Part shown: in pieces, positions 35,439 through 44,663 of the stretch
Position numbering within the stretch: the stretch's first letter is position 1
How the letters are laid out: each line of letters opens with the position of its first letter
Source of the DNA: Micromonospora lupini
GTDB lineage: Bacteria; Actinomycetota; Actinomycetes; Mycobacteriales; Micromonosporaceae
Length of the DNA stretch: 64,000 nucleotides
Assembly (NCBI RefSeq): GCF_026342015.1
Contig: NZ_JAPENL010000003.1
Span: 310,001 to 374,000 of the forward strand
Direction: 5' to 3'
Notes under the pieces: generated by a model
The model's input: only the letters and a program-made list of their open reading frames with translations
Databases searched by the model: none
What the model was told of the DNA's origin: nothing
Position numbers and translations under genes: made by a program

Positions 35439-37313
35439 ATGCCGCAGGAGACAGAGCACACGGAACGCGTGGACCGGCGGACACGACGGGCCAGGGCACG
35501 CCGCGCCACAGCGGCCCTCCTCGCCACCGACACCACCGCCTGGGTCTGCGGTTTCGTCGCGGCGGTGTGGACCCGGTTCGAATTCCACCTCCCGCCCGGC
35601 CAACCGGCCCGGGCGGCGGCGATCGGCGTGCTCGCGGCCGCCGTACACCTGGGAGTCGCGGCGGTGCGACGCCTCCACTCCGGGCGGCACCCGCTGGGCA
35701 GCCTGCACGATGCGCAGGGCGTCGCCGGCGGCGCCGTCCTGGCTGCCGCCATCGTGCTGCTCGGCCTGCTGCCCTCCGACGAGCGGCCGGTGCCGGCGAG
35801 CACCCCGCTGGTCGGTGGCGCACTCGCCCTGCTCCTGATGCTCGGCGTTCGGTTCGCGTACCGCCACCGTCGGGACCTCTCGATGCGACCGGACGTCCGG
35901 TCGTCGACACCTGTGCTGCTGTTCGGGATGGGCGACGCCGGGCAGGAGCTGCTGCGGGCCATGCTCAGCGATCCGCGGGGCCGGTACCTGCCGGTGGGCG
36001 CTCTCGACGACGACGCCGACAAGCGCGACCTGCGCATTCGAGGAGTCCGGGTGCTCGGCGGGCGGCACGACGTGCGCTCGGCGCTCAGGCGTACCGGGGC
36101 GGGGGCCGTCATCTTCTCGGTGGCGAATGCCGACGCCGCGCTGATCCGCGAGATCCGCGAGGCCGCCCTCGCCGCCGGCGCGGTGTTCAAGGTGCTGCCG
36201 CCCGTGCGGGACCTGGTCGACCACCGGATCACCGTCACCGATGTCCGGGACGTGCAGATCGGCGACCTGCTCGGCCGCCGCCAGGTGGTCGGTGACCTGC
36301 CGCTGCGAACGAACAGCCTGACCGGACGGCGGATCCTGGTCACCGGAGCAGGCGGATCGATCGGGTCGGAACTCTGCCGCCAGGTGATGAAGGCCGACCC
36401 GGGTGAGCTGATGATGCTGGACCGGGACGAGTCGGCCCTGCACGGCCTGCAGATGTCGCTCAACGGGCGGGCGCTGCTGGACGGTCCCGAGTTGATCCTC
36501 GCCGACCTGCGCGACGACGAGGGCATCCGACGGATCATCCGCGAGCGCCGCCCGGAGATCATCCTGCACGCGGCGGCACTCAAGCACCTGACCCTGTTGC
36601 AGCGGCACCCGGGCGAGGCGGTGAAGACGAACATCTGGGGCACCCTCTCGGTGCTGGACGCCTGCCAGGACGTCGCCAAGTTCGTCAACATCTCGACCGA
36701 CAAGGCCGCCAACCCGATAAGCGTGCTCGGGTACTCGAAGCGGATCACCGAGCAACTGACCGCGCACGCGGCGTCCCGGTTCCCGGGCACCTTCCTCAGC
36801 GTCCGGTTCGGCAACGTGTTGAGCAGTCGCGGCTCGGTGGTGACGGCCTTCCAGCGGCAGATCGAGGACTCCCGACCGTTGACAGTCACCCACCCCGAGG
36901 TCACCCGCTACCTGATGACCGTCCAGGAGGCCGTCCACCTCGTGCTCCAGGCCGCCGAGATCGGCCGGGACGGGGAGGCGCTGGTGCTGGACATGGGCGA
37001 GCCGGTCCGCATCGCCGACCTGGCCCGCCAGATGGCCGAGCAGGCATCCAGCCAGGCGCCCATCGTCTACACCGGCCTGCGCCCCGGAGAGAAGCTGCAC
37101 GAGGACCTCTTCGGCGCCGGTGAGACAGACACCCGGCCGTTGCACCCACTGGTGTCGCACGTGGCGGTGCCCGCGCTCGACCCGAGCGAGGTGAGCGGGC
37201 TCGACCCGTACGACGACACGGCGAAGCTCATCGAGCACCTCGCGTTGCTCTGCGCCCCGCCGATCGGCCCGAGGGTGGACGGTCCGGTGGGCGTACCCCT
37301 GCAGTCGCGGTGA
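35439..37313 (+). CDS. Membrane UDP-GlcNAc 4,6-dehydratase, CapD/PglF/WbpM type
   Basis: 624 residues; ATG at 35439. Three or four membrane helices lie in the first 145 residues. A first Rossmann domain (VLLFGMGDAGQELLRAML) follows near residue 165, then the catalytic extended short-chain domain from about 290. There ILVTGAGGSIGSELCRQV binds NAD, HAAALKHLTLLQRHP follows, and ISTDKAANPISVLGYSKR near 419-434 holds the catalytic residues. It makes UDP-2-acetamido-2,6-dideoxy-4-keto-glucose, the substrate for the PglE-like aminotransferases. First gene of a five-gene stretch in the same direction that runs to 41444. Confidence 0.93.
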   Translation: MPQETEHTERVDRRTRRARARRATAALLATDTTAWVCGFVAAVWTRFEFHLPPGQPARAAAIGVLAAAVHLGVAAVRRLHSGRHPLGSLHDAQGVAGGAVLAAAIVLLGLLPSDERPVPASTPLVGGALALLLMLGVRFAYRHRRDLSMRPDVRSSTPVLLFGMGDAGQELLRAMLSDPRGRYLPVGALDDDADKRDLRIRGVRVLGGRHDVRSALRRTGAGAVIFSVANADAALIREIREAALAAGAVFKVLPPVRDLVDHRITVTDVRDVQIGDLLGRRQVVGDLPLRTNSLTGRRILVTGAGGSIGSELCRQVMKADPGELMMLDRDESALHGLQMSLNGRALLDGPELILADLRDDEGIRRIIRERRPEIILHAAALKHLTLLQRHPGEAVKTNIWGTLSVLDACQDVAKFVNISTDKAANPISVLGYSKRITEQLTAHAASRFPGTFLSVRFGNVLSSRGSVVTAFQRQIEDSRPLTVTHPEVTRYLMTVQEAVHLVLQAAEIGRDGEALVLDMGEPVRIADLARQMAEQASSQAPIVYTGLRPGEKLHEDLFGAGETDTRPLHPLVSHVAVPALDPSEVSGLDPYDDTAKLIEHLALLCAPPIGPRVDGPVGVPLQSR

Positions 37314-37372
37314 CCGATCCCGCACCCAAAAGCCCTCGCCCGCAGTTATGCCGGTGAGGAAGCAGCCCCAGC

Positions 37373-38860
37373 GTGAGGCCGCGCAGCGGCATCCGCATCG
37401 CCAGGCGCGTCCCTCCGCCGCGGATCGATAGGACCGAAGGATTGCGGGCCCCCGACAGTAGGTTCGAGCGGCAGGAACAGCCGGACGCCGCGGCGGCGGG
37501 GGCCGGTCGGGCCGTCCAGACGGTGGAGCCGCCCGCGCCGGGCGCCCCCGCTCCCCCGACCCCGCGTCGCGGTCGCCGGCTGCTGTCCTGGATCGCCACC
37601 GCGGCGCTGAGTCGAGCGGTGAGCGCCGTCGTGCCGCTCTTCCTCCTCCCCGTGACGCTGTCGTATCTCGGTACCGATCTGTACGGACTCTGGGCGGCGG
37701 TCCTGGCCGTCACCGGGATGGTCGCCTTCGCCGACCTGGGCGTCGGCCTCGGGCTCATGACCAGGCTCGCGCCCTGCCGGGTGGACGGTGACTGGGCGAC
37801 GGCCCGGCGCTACGTCTCCAGCGCCTACGCGGCGGTCTGCGGCGTGGCGCTTCCGACGTGTGGCCTGCTCTGGCTGGTCGGCGGGTTCGTCAGGTGGCCG
37901 GCGCTGTTCAACGCCACCGGGGCGGCGGCCGACGACGCGCACCTCGTCGCCCTGGTCTGCCTGACGGCCTTCCTGCTGAACATTCCGCTGTCGCTTGTCG
38001 CCCGGGTGCAGTACGCGTATCAGCAGGTGGCCGTCAGCAACATCTGGCAGGCGGCCGCGAGCGCGCTCTCGTTGCCGCTCGCGCTCGGCGCGGTGTTCGC
38101 GAAGCTGCCCCCCATCGCGGTGATCGCCAGCATCGCGATCTCCCCGTTGCTGGTCAACATCGTCAACACGGTGTGGACGTTCGGGTGGCGGCTGCCCCGC
38201 CTGGCGCCTCGCCCCCGGTTCGTCGACGGTCGGGGCATTCGTGACCTGTTCGGCCTGGGTGGACTGTTCTTCCTGGTGACGCTGGTGATGGTCCTGGCGG
38301 ACAACGCCGACCCCCTGCTCATCGCGCACGTGCTGGGGCTGGCCAGCGTCACCGCGTACGCGGTGCCGGCCCGGCTGTTCACCCAGCTCGGCGCGCTCGT
38401 GACGCTCGTCAACCAGCCGCTGTGGCCGATGCACGGCGAAGCCCTGGCGCGCGGCGACCTCGACTGGGTACGCCGGACCGTCCGGCGCATGACAGTCGTG
38501 TCCACGCTCGTCGCCGTGGTGCCGTCGACCCTGCTGGTGGCGTTCGGTGAGCAGTTCTTCGCCGCCTGGCTGCCGATCCCGATCGGGAACCGGGCCCTCC
38601 TGCTGGGCCTCGCCTGCTGGTGGATCGTGCTGGCGGCGATCTCTCCGCGCTTCATGGTGCAGAACGCGGCAGGGGTCGTACGCCCCCAACTGTGGGGCTA
38701 CCTGCTGTACCTGCCGCTCTCCGTCCTCGGGAAGCTCGTCGGCCTGCACTGGCTGGGCGTGTGGGCCGCGCCGTACATCGCCGTCGTCATCTACAGCCTG
38801 ACCGTCGTCCCGGCCGCCATCTACGGCTACCGGCGCGCACTGACCCTGCGGACCACATGA
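37373..38860 (+). CDS. Polysaccharide flippase, Wzx/MATE-like
   Basis: 495 residues from a GTG at 37373 with no strong ribosome site; the true start may be further in, because the first 60 residues are proline/alanine-rich and not conserved. There are 12-14 membrane helices, with TDLYGLWAAVLAVTGMVAFADLG and RVQYAYQQVAVSNIWQAA matching the flippase at 24248-25651 closely. The stop overlaps the next glycosyltransferase start (ATGA), the same pairing as the other copy. It exports lipid-linked repeat units. Confidence 0.9.
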   Translation: MRPRSGIRIARRVPPPRIDRTEGLRAPDSRFERQEQPDAAAAGAGRAVQTVEPPAPGAPAPPTPRRGRRLLSWIATAALSRAVSAVVPLFLLPVTLSYLGTDLYGLWAAVLAVTGMVAFADLGVGLGLMTRLAPCRVDGDWATARRYVSSAYAAVCGVALPTCGLLWLVGGFVRWPALFNATGAAADDAHLVALVCLTAFLLNIPLSLVARVQYAYQQVAVSNIWQAAASALSLPLALGAVFAKLPPIAVIASIAISPLLVNIVNTVWTFGWRLPRLAPRPRFVDGRGIRDLFGLGGLFFLVTLVMVLADNADPLLIAHVLGLASVTAYAVPARLFTQLGALVTLVNQPLWPMHGEALARGDLDWVRRTVRRMTVVSTLVAVVPSTLLVAFGEQFFAAWLPIPIGNRALLLGLACWWIVLAAISPRFMVQNAAGVVRPQLWGYLLYLPLSVLGKLVGLHWLGVWAAPYIAVVIYSLTVVPAAIYGYRRALTLRTT

Positions 38861-40251
38861 GAGAGGTGGACGTACCGATGCTTGCGGACGAGGAATTTCC
38901 CCGGGTGCTGGTGGTGAGCCACACGCCCTTCAGCCGCGTCAGCGGTACCGCCATGACCCTGTCGAATCTCTTCTCCGGCTGGCCCAGGGACCGCCTCGGG
39001 CAGGTGTACACGGGGAACATCACGCCGTCGACGGAGGTGTGCGAGAACTACTTCCACTTCCCACCACGGGACCACTACCTGCCCATCCAGTACTACTCGA
39101 TGCGGATGCTTGGGTGGAACGGGCACACGCCGCTGCAACAGAGCAGGCCGATCGCCGCGGTCCACGCGGCGGCGGAGAGCCGTCCCACGGTGGCCAGGGT
39201 CTACGCGCAACTGCGCGCGAGCGCCGACCTCAGCCCGATCCGTGTCCCCCCGGCGCTGATCCGGTGGATGCGTGACTTCCGTCCCGACGTCGTCTACTCC
39301 ATGCTGGGCAGCGTCCGGCTCACGAGGATCACCGCCCTCGCGGCGCGGACCTGCGGCGTCCCGGTGGTGCCGCACTTCACCGACGACTGGCCGGCGACGC
39401 TGCACGCCAACGGCGAGCTGTTCGGCCGGGCCACCCGCAGCGTCCAGGAGACGACGGCACGGCTCGTCCGCCTGGCGCCGCTCGGCATGGTCATCAGTCA
39501 GCCGATGGCCGACGAGTACGCCCGACGGTACGGGATCCCGTTCAGTCCCTTCGTGAACTGCGTCGACGAGAGTTTCTTCGCCGCGCCCCGCAGCGACTCC
39601 GACCGGCAGCGCGGCGTCGAGCTGGTCTACGTCGGCGCCCTGCACCTCAACCGCTGGGAGTCGCTGCGCGACATCGGCGCCGCGCTTGACGACGTCGCGC
39701 AGACCGGTCCGGCCGTCCGACTGACCATCCACGCCCCGGAGAGGGACCTCGCCCAGTACGGACGGCACTTCGCCGACCTGCGGCGGGTGCGGCTGGGGCC
39801 CTCGCTGACAAGCGAGGAGGTGCCCGCGGCGCTACGGTCGGCGGACGTCCTCGTGCACATCGAGTCCTTCGACGAGGAGATCCGCCGCTACACCCGCTAC
39901 TCGGTCTCGACGAAGATCCCCCAGTACCTCGCCTCGGGCCGTCCCATCCTCGGCTACGGTCCCGCCGAGGTGGCGTCGATGGACCACATCCGGCAGGCAG
40001 GCGCCGGCGTGATCGTCGGGACGAACGACCGAGCCAGCCTGGTGCACGACATCGCGGCCCTCTGCGGCGACGCGGCGCTGCGGGAGAGGCTCGCCCGCAA
40101 CGGGGTCGAGTTCGCCCGTCAGGAACATGCCGGGGAGAGCGTGGCGGCGCGGTTCGCCGCCACGTTGCGCGCGGCGGCGCGAGCCGGGTCCGTCACCCCC
40201 GACACGGCAGGTGTACACCTGGCACCGAGGCGCGGCGGGGTGCGGCGATGA
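38857..40251 (+). CDS. Glycosyltransferase, paralogue of the 22.8 kb enzyme
   Basis: 464 residues from the ATG that overlaps the flippase stop; an in-frame ATG at 38878 with GAGAGG upstream is a possible start. PRVLVVSHTPFSRVSGTAMT, PHFTDDWPATL, LVYVGALHLNRWESLRDIG and RYTRYSVSTKIPQYLASGRP align block by block with the glycosyltransferase at 22819-24258. It lacks the Gly-Pro insertion of that copy. It presumably adds one sugar to the repeat unit; the conserved pairing with a flippase hints that it adds the last sugar before export. Confidence 0.87.
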   Translation: MREVDVPMLADEEFPRVLVVSHTPFSRVSGTAMTLSNLFSGWPRDRLGQVYTGNITPSTEVCENYFHFPPRDHYLPIQYYSMRMLGWNGHTPLQQSRPIAAVHAAAESRPTVARVYAQLRASADLSPIRVPPALIRWMRDFRPDVVYSMLGSVRLTRITALAARTCGVPVVPHFTDDWPATLHANGELFGRATRSVQETTARLVRLAPLGMVISQPMADEYARRYGIPFSPFVNCVDESFFAAPRSDSDRQRGVELVYVGALHLNRWESLRDIGAALDDVAQTGPAVRLTIHAPERDLAQYGRHFADLRRVRLGPSLTSEEVPAALRSADVLVHIESFDEEIRRYTRYSVSTKIPQYLASGRPILGYGPAEVASMDHIRQAGAGVIVGTNDRASLVHDIAALCGDAALRERLARNGVEFARQEHAGESVAARFAATLRAAARAGSVTPDTAGVHLAPRRGGVRR

Positions 40252-41444
40252 GACGTACACGATGGGTCGCCTGTGTGGGCCCGTTCCTGTTCCCGTGGGG
40301 TGAGGCGGGGTCGCGGCGGGTGCACGGCCTGGTGGCGTCGTTGGCCGCCGCCGGCTACGACGTCGTGGTGGCAAGCGGCGGGCCGGAGCCGAGCGTCCGC
40401 ACGCCGCTGCCGGGCGTCGACGGCCCGGGGTCGGTCTCGCACATCGGCCTGGCGGAGCGACCGCCGGCGACGGCCGGGCCGGTGGGCAGCTCGATTCAGA
40501 CGCTTGTGCGCTGGGGTCAGCGGACGGTCCGCTGGCTCGACGCCCAGCCGACCAGACCGTCGCACGTCCTGGTGCACGGCGGTCAGGCCCAGTACATGTT
40601 CCACCTCCAGCGGTGGTGCCGACGGCACCGCGTGCCGCTGATCGTCGACGTCGTGGACTGGTTCAACGGCCGGCACGTGCGCGGCGGCTACCTCGGACCG
40701 CTGCACGTCAGCATGAAGCTGGCCCTGCACCACTACTACCCGCGCTGCGACGGCGTCATCGTGATCAGCTCCTACCTGGAGGATCACTACCGCCGTACCG
40801 GTCGCCCGCTGCTTCGGATGCCGCCCACCCTCGACGTGAAGGGCCTGACGCTCGACGCCCGGCAGACGGCGGCGGACGGCTCGTCCCCCCTCACGCTCGC
40901 CTACGCGGGCAACCCGCACGGGAACAAGAAGGATCTCCTGGGCACCGTCATCGAGGCGGTGGGTCGTGTCCAGCGCGACGGTGCGCGCGTCGAGCTGCGG
41001 ATCTACGGCCCGAGCGTCGACGAGGTACGCGGTCTGGTCGAGGGTCGGGCGGTGCCCGAGGGCGTACGGTGCCTGGGTCGCCTGCCGCAGGCGGAGGTGG
41101 CGAGCGCCCTGCAGGCGGCGGACTTCACAGTCCTCGTCCGCAGGCCGGACCGGGCCACGAACGCGGGCTTCTCGACGAAGTTCTGCGAGAGTCTGGCCAG
41201 CGGCACCCCGGTGATCGCCAACCTCACCAGCGACATGGGGAGGTACCTGCGCCCCGACCTGGAGGGCCTGGTGTGCCGGGACCACACGCTGGCCGGGGTC
41301 ACCGAGGCGTTCCGCGCCGCCGCGCGCCTGAGCGACGCGCAGCGCAGCGTGATGCGCCAGGCCGCGCGCAGCCAGGCGCTCGAATCGTTCGACTACCGGG
41401 CCTACGCCGAGCCCCTGGGTCGGTTCTTCCGACGCTGGGACTGA
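40248..41444 (+). CDS. Glycosyltransferase
   Basis: 398 residues from an ATG overlapping the previous stop. The N-domain has WVACVGPFLFPWGEAGSRRV and VDVVDWFNGRHVRGG. The donor domain has LAYAGNPHGNKKDLLGTVIE and GFSTKFCESLASGTPVIANL followed by TSD. It is the same subfamily as the protein at 30698-32005. The final 43 bases overlap the convergent polymerase-like gene. Last gene of the plus-strand run starting at 35439. Confidence 0.86.
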   Translation: MRRTRWVACVGPFLFPWGEAGSRRVHGLVASLAAAGYDVVVASGGPEPSVRTPLPGVDGPGSVSHIGLAERPPATAGPVGSSIQTLVRWGQRTVRWLDAQPTRPSHVLVHGGQAQYMFHLQRWCRRHRVPLIVDVVDWFNGRHVRGGYLGPLHVSMKLALHHYYPRCDGVIVISSYLEDHYRRTGRPLLRMPPTLDVKGLTLDARQTAADGSSPLTLAYAGNPHGNKKDLLGTVIEAVGRVQRDGARVELRIYGPSVDEVRGLVEGRAVPEGVRCLGRLPQAEVASALQAADFTVLVRRPDRATNAGFSTKFCESLASGTPVIANLTSDMGRYLRPDLEGLVCRDHTLAGVTEAFRAAARLSDAQRSVMRQAARSQALESFDYRAYAEPLGRFFRRWD

Positions 41445-42859
41445 CGCCCGTCGGCGGGCGACTGGAGCGCGTAGAGCACCAGGAGCGTGGCCATCCCGAC
41501 GATGGATTCCGGCGCCATGCCGAGCTGGTTGTTGGCCGGCACGTAGACGATGAGAATGCAGAGCTGCGCGAAGATCAACGTCGGGACCACCCGGCGGGAG
41601 GACACCGCCGCGCGCCACGACCCGGCGAAGAGCCACCCGACCAGGCCCATGAACAACGCCGCGCCCGGGAAGGTGAGATCGGAGGCGAGCCAGGGATAGA
41701 TGGTGGCCCAGTACATGCGCGCCGGCCACCCCTTCTCGTGCTGGGTGCGGTCGGGGTACGTCGGGTGTTCGGTCAGGTCCACCCCGAAGGACTGCTCGGC
41801 GAAGAGGGCGGCGGACGGCGCGCTACCGAGACCGTGGGACCACTCGAAGGGCACCTGAAGGTTGTACGACAACCCGAGGTAGCCGTGCGTTGGGTAGCCG
41901 ATGATGGCGGCGAGGCCCACAGCCGCCGGTTCACCCATGGCGCGTTCGACCTCGGGATTCACCCGCACCACCTCACCCGTGGTGCCGAACTCCGTCGCCC
42001 GCGTCGCGTGACTGAAGGCCATGTAGATCGCCAGGAGCGCGAACGCCCCGCCGAGCAGTGCGAGCGCCCGGCGACGCCGCGAGCGGGCCCGCCGCCGGTG
42101 CCGGGTAGACGCCCGCGCGATAAGCATTCCCGCCGCCAGCATGATGACGACGTCGCCGAGGCCCTTCATGGTGCCGATGTAGAGGTAGAAGGACAGGTGC
42201 ATCGCCGTGCCGACCACGCCGGCGAGTCGCAACCAGCCGGGCAGGCTCTGCCAGTGCACCACCAGCAGCGGTACGAGGGCCGCGCTGAGGACGCCGAGCG
42301 GAAGCAGGAGGGTCATCCACGGGCCGGTGCTCGTGACTCCCTGCTGGTAGACGTCGAACTTGTTCACGTAACCGGTAGCGGGCGCCTCGATGCTCGCCCA
42401 CACGCTCTGCGGGCCGGTGGCACCGAACTGGGCCAGCCGGGTCAGGCTGACGATCACGTAGTAGACGGCGCTCGCCAGGACCAGTCGACGCACCTGCCGG
42501 ATGCGGTCGGTCGAGTGGGTCGTGGCGGCCACCACCGGGACGCGACGCGCCATCTGCGCCACGTATCCACAGGCGAAGAGCGCGGTCGCCGCGAGCACGA
42601 AGACGCAGAGCCGGTCGGGGTTCTCGACCTGGCGGGCCAGCTTCGTCAACCAGAACGCGCCGAACGTGCCGAGCATCCACGTCAGGGCCAGCGCCAACGG
42701 CAGCCACGTCACCGTGCGGGGTCGCGACTCCGCGCGGTCCACCACCGACGGCCGGCGCGGACCGTCCTCGGCCGGCGGTGACGGCCAGGGATCCCGGTCG
42801 CGGACACTCCCGATCGGCGATCGGTGTCGGCCACTGCTGATGCCGTCGAGGGCGGTCAC
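41402..42859 (-). CDS. Polysaccharide polymerase-like membrane protein
   Basis: 485 residues from a GTG at 42859 with a GGGGGTG run upstream. A charged, proline-rich 50-residue N-terminus is followed by about 10-12 membrane helices (LPLALALTWMLGTFGAFWL; LASAVYYVIVSLTRLAQFG). A large loop near residues 315-400 is followed by helices ending LIFAQLCILIVYVPANNQLG. The pattern is that of Wzy/oligosaccharide repeat unit polymerases, which show little sequence conservation. It has no close match in the window. The Wzy role is inferred from topology and context. Confidence 0.65.
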   Translation of the reverse strand: MTALDGISSGRHRSPIGSVRDRDPWPSPPAEDGPRRPSVVDRAESRPRTVTWLPLALALTWMLGTFGAFWLTKLARQVENPDRLCVFVLAATALFACGYVAQMARRVPVVAATTHSTDRIRQVRRLVLASAVYYVIVSLTRLAQFGATGPQSVWASIEAPATGYVNKFDVYQQGVTSTGPWMTLLLPLGVLSAALVPLLVVHWQSLPGWLRLAGVVGTAMHLSFYLYIGTMKGLGDVVIMLAAGMLIARASTRHRRRARSRRRRALALLGGAFALLAIYMAFSHATRATEFGTTGEVVRVNPEVERAMGEPAAVGLAAIIGYPTHGYLGLSYNLQVPFEWSHGLGSAPSAALFAEQSFGVDLTEHPTYPDRTQHEKGWPARMYWATIYPWLASDLTFPGAALFMGLVGWLFAGSWRAAVSSRRVVPTLIFAQLCILIVYVPANNQLGMAPESIVGMATLLVLYALQSPADGRQSQRRKNRPRGSA

Positions 42860-43065
42860 CGAGGTTCACCCCCGACCGGCCACCTGGCCCTGGGTGGTGG
42901 CGAGTCTGCCCGGACAGGATTCCGAGATGGCACTCGCCGACCCTCCACATGGTTGAGCGCCCCGGCTGCGCACCGGGCTGTCAGTAGTCACTGAACGAGC
43001 CAACGACCGTGCACTCACCGGAGTGATGGCCCGACGCGGACCGAGACCGCGCCGTCGGCGAGCGA
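42860..43065. promoter_or_regulatory. Intergenic spacer upstream of the polymerase-like gene
   Basis: 206 bases between two minus-strand genes. It contains a short inverted repeat CACTC-ACCG-GAGTG near 43014 and no long hairpin. The promoter of the polymerase-like gene is presumably here, but no clear -35/-10 pair is visible. Confidence 0.3.
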
Positions 43066-44367
43066 TCAGATGCCCGGGCTCCAATTCGGCCCCGCAGGCA
43101 GGTGACCCGCTCGGCCGAACCGCCTCATCCGGCGCTCGGCGACCTGTACCGGAAGCACCGACAGCAGGGCGAGCGCCAGCCACGGTCCCCGCTCGAACTC
43201 CCACACTCCGGTCAGCCAGATCGGAAACCCGCCCACCAGGAAGAGCCCGGCGACCCGGAGCCCGACCGGACACTGCGCCGCCCGCGTGGCGAGCACCGAT
43301 CCGAACAGGGCGACAACGCCCAGCAACCCCACCAGGCCCAGGTCCACGGCCACGGCGAGAACCGCGTTGTGCGGGCGGATTCCCAGCGGGTTCCCGATCT
43401 CGAAGATTCCCGCGCCGCCGCCGAACCACAGGTCGTCCCACCAGTAGGACGTCGCGTACCGCCACATCTCGATGCGACTCAGCACGTCGCCGGTCGCCGC
43501 CGACCCGATCACGCCGTCCGCCCACCCCAGGGCGCTCTGGCCCAGGCCGAGCGGCACCGTCACCAGCAGCGTGGGCACCACCGCCGCTGCGGCGACCCAC
43601 ATCGCGCGCGGATTGAGTTCGCTGAGCAGCGCGTACACCACCACGAGCAGCAGAGCGACAAGGGCGCCCTTGGTTCTGTTCAGAAAGACCCCGCACGCCA
43701 GCACCGGCAGCGCCGCGGTCAGAGCGACGGTGACGAGCCGCGACTGACCACGGATCTTCAACAGGCCCAGTGCCAGGACGAACGCGGTGACGCTCGAGTA
43801 TGCCGTGAAGTTGATGTTGGTGCCCTCGATGCCGAAGCGTACGGCCATGTCCATCGCGCTGGCCTGTCCGCCGGCGCCGCGCGCCTCGATGATCAGGCGC
43901 CACGCGGCGATCGCGCACCCGACGATGTACGAGCCCCCGACCGCGAGCAGATGCCTCGGAGTCGCGGCGACGTGGCGTACCGCGACGAAGAGGAGACAGG
44001 CCGAGGTGTACGCGAGGGCCACGCTCCGCGTCTGCCCGACATCACTTGACCAGACGACAGTCAGCTGCGCCCAGGCCGCGATCGCGACCGCAAGCACATC
44101 GGGCAGCCGGGGACGGGGTACGCGGCAGCGGAGGAGGATCGCGGCGGCCGAAGCCTGCGCGACGATCAGCCAGGCGTTCGCCGACGACGCCTGGAAGGCC
44201 GCGACGCACAGCAGCCCGACGGCGACTGTCGTCGCCTTCGTCCGCCAGCCCGCCGGACCGCTCCCGGTCACTGTCGCCGCAGCTCGACCTGCGGGCGCGA
44301 CGCGGGCACCGGCTGGGGGCGAGGCCGGCGAGTGGGAGCCGAGCCTCGACCGGGTTTGCGATGTCAC
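43066..44367 (-). CDS. O-antigen ligase/polymerase-like membrane protein
   Basis: 433 residues from the GTG at 44367, which has GAGGAG five bases upstream; a GTG at 44373 is too close to that site. A basic N-terminus of about 40 residues precedes 10-12 helices. EGTNINFTAYSSVTAFVLALG, LNRTKGALVALLLVVV, WWDDLWFGGGAGIFEIG and GIRPHNAVLAVAVDLGLVG correspond position by position to the ligase at 21448-22797. It polymerises or ligates repeat units outside the membrane. Confidence 0.85.
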   Translation of the reverse strand: MTSQTRSRLGSHSPASPPAGARVAPAGRAAATVTGSGPAGWRTKATTVAVGLLCVAAFQASSANAWLIVAQASAAAILLRCRVPRPRLPDVLAVAIAAWAQLTVVWSSDVGQTRSVALAYTSACLLFVAVRHVAATPRHLLAVGGSYIVGCAIAAWRLIIEARGAGGQASAMDMAVRFGIEGTNINFTAYSSVTAFVLALGLLKIRGQSRLVTVALTAALPVLACGVFLNRTKGALVALLLVVVYALLSELNPRAMWVAAAAVVPTLLVTVPLGLGQSALGWADGVIGSAATGDVLSRIEMWRYATSYWWDDLWFGGGAGIFEIGNPLGIRPHNAVLAVAVDLGLVGLLGVVALFGSVLATRAAQCPVGLRVAGLFLVGGFPIWLTGVWEFERGPWLALALLSVLPVQVAERRMRRFGRAGHLPAGPNWSPGI

Positions 44368-44373
44368 GACCAC

Positions 44374-44663
44374 TCCTCTTCGTCACTGAAGCCGCACCGG
44401 CGACGTTGGACACGACAGACCGACGAGGCCCGCGCGGCACACCACGCCGCACCGGCCTCCGAGACCGTGCCTAATGTCCGATTAATGCCGAAATGCAGCT
44501 TCCCGGACCGCCGGCGAGCCCGGGAGGAAATGGGCTAAATGCCGCCGATAAGCTGATAGCGTCGCCCTCCCCGTTGCGTCGAGCTGCCCACGCTCGGCAC
44601 CGCGAGTGGCCTGCGTTCCCGCAGGCCGTGATCGCCTCCGTCGTCCTGCCCAGGGGGAACCTG
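44374..44663. promoter_or_regulatory. Divergent region before the heparinase-like gene
   Basis: 290 bases. AT-richer segments around 44470-44500 (TAATGTCCGATTAATGCCGA) and 44530-44570 (GGCTAAATGCCGCCGATAAG) are promoter candidates. The hairpin GGCCTGC-GTTCCC-GCAGGCC (44608-44627) would lie in the mRNA leader of the plus-strand gene. The open frame continues through part of this region but lacks a ribosome site. Confidence 0.4.

Noticed and set aside
44535-44575. A JUMPstart/ops-like element before the heparinase-like gene
   Set aside because: Only a few bases resemble GGCGGTAG and the known element is enterobacterial; no RfaH-type context.
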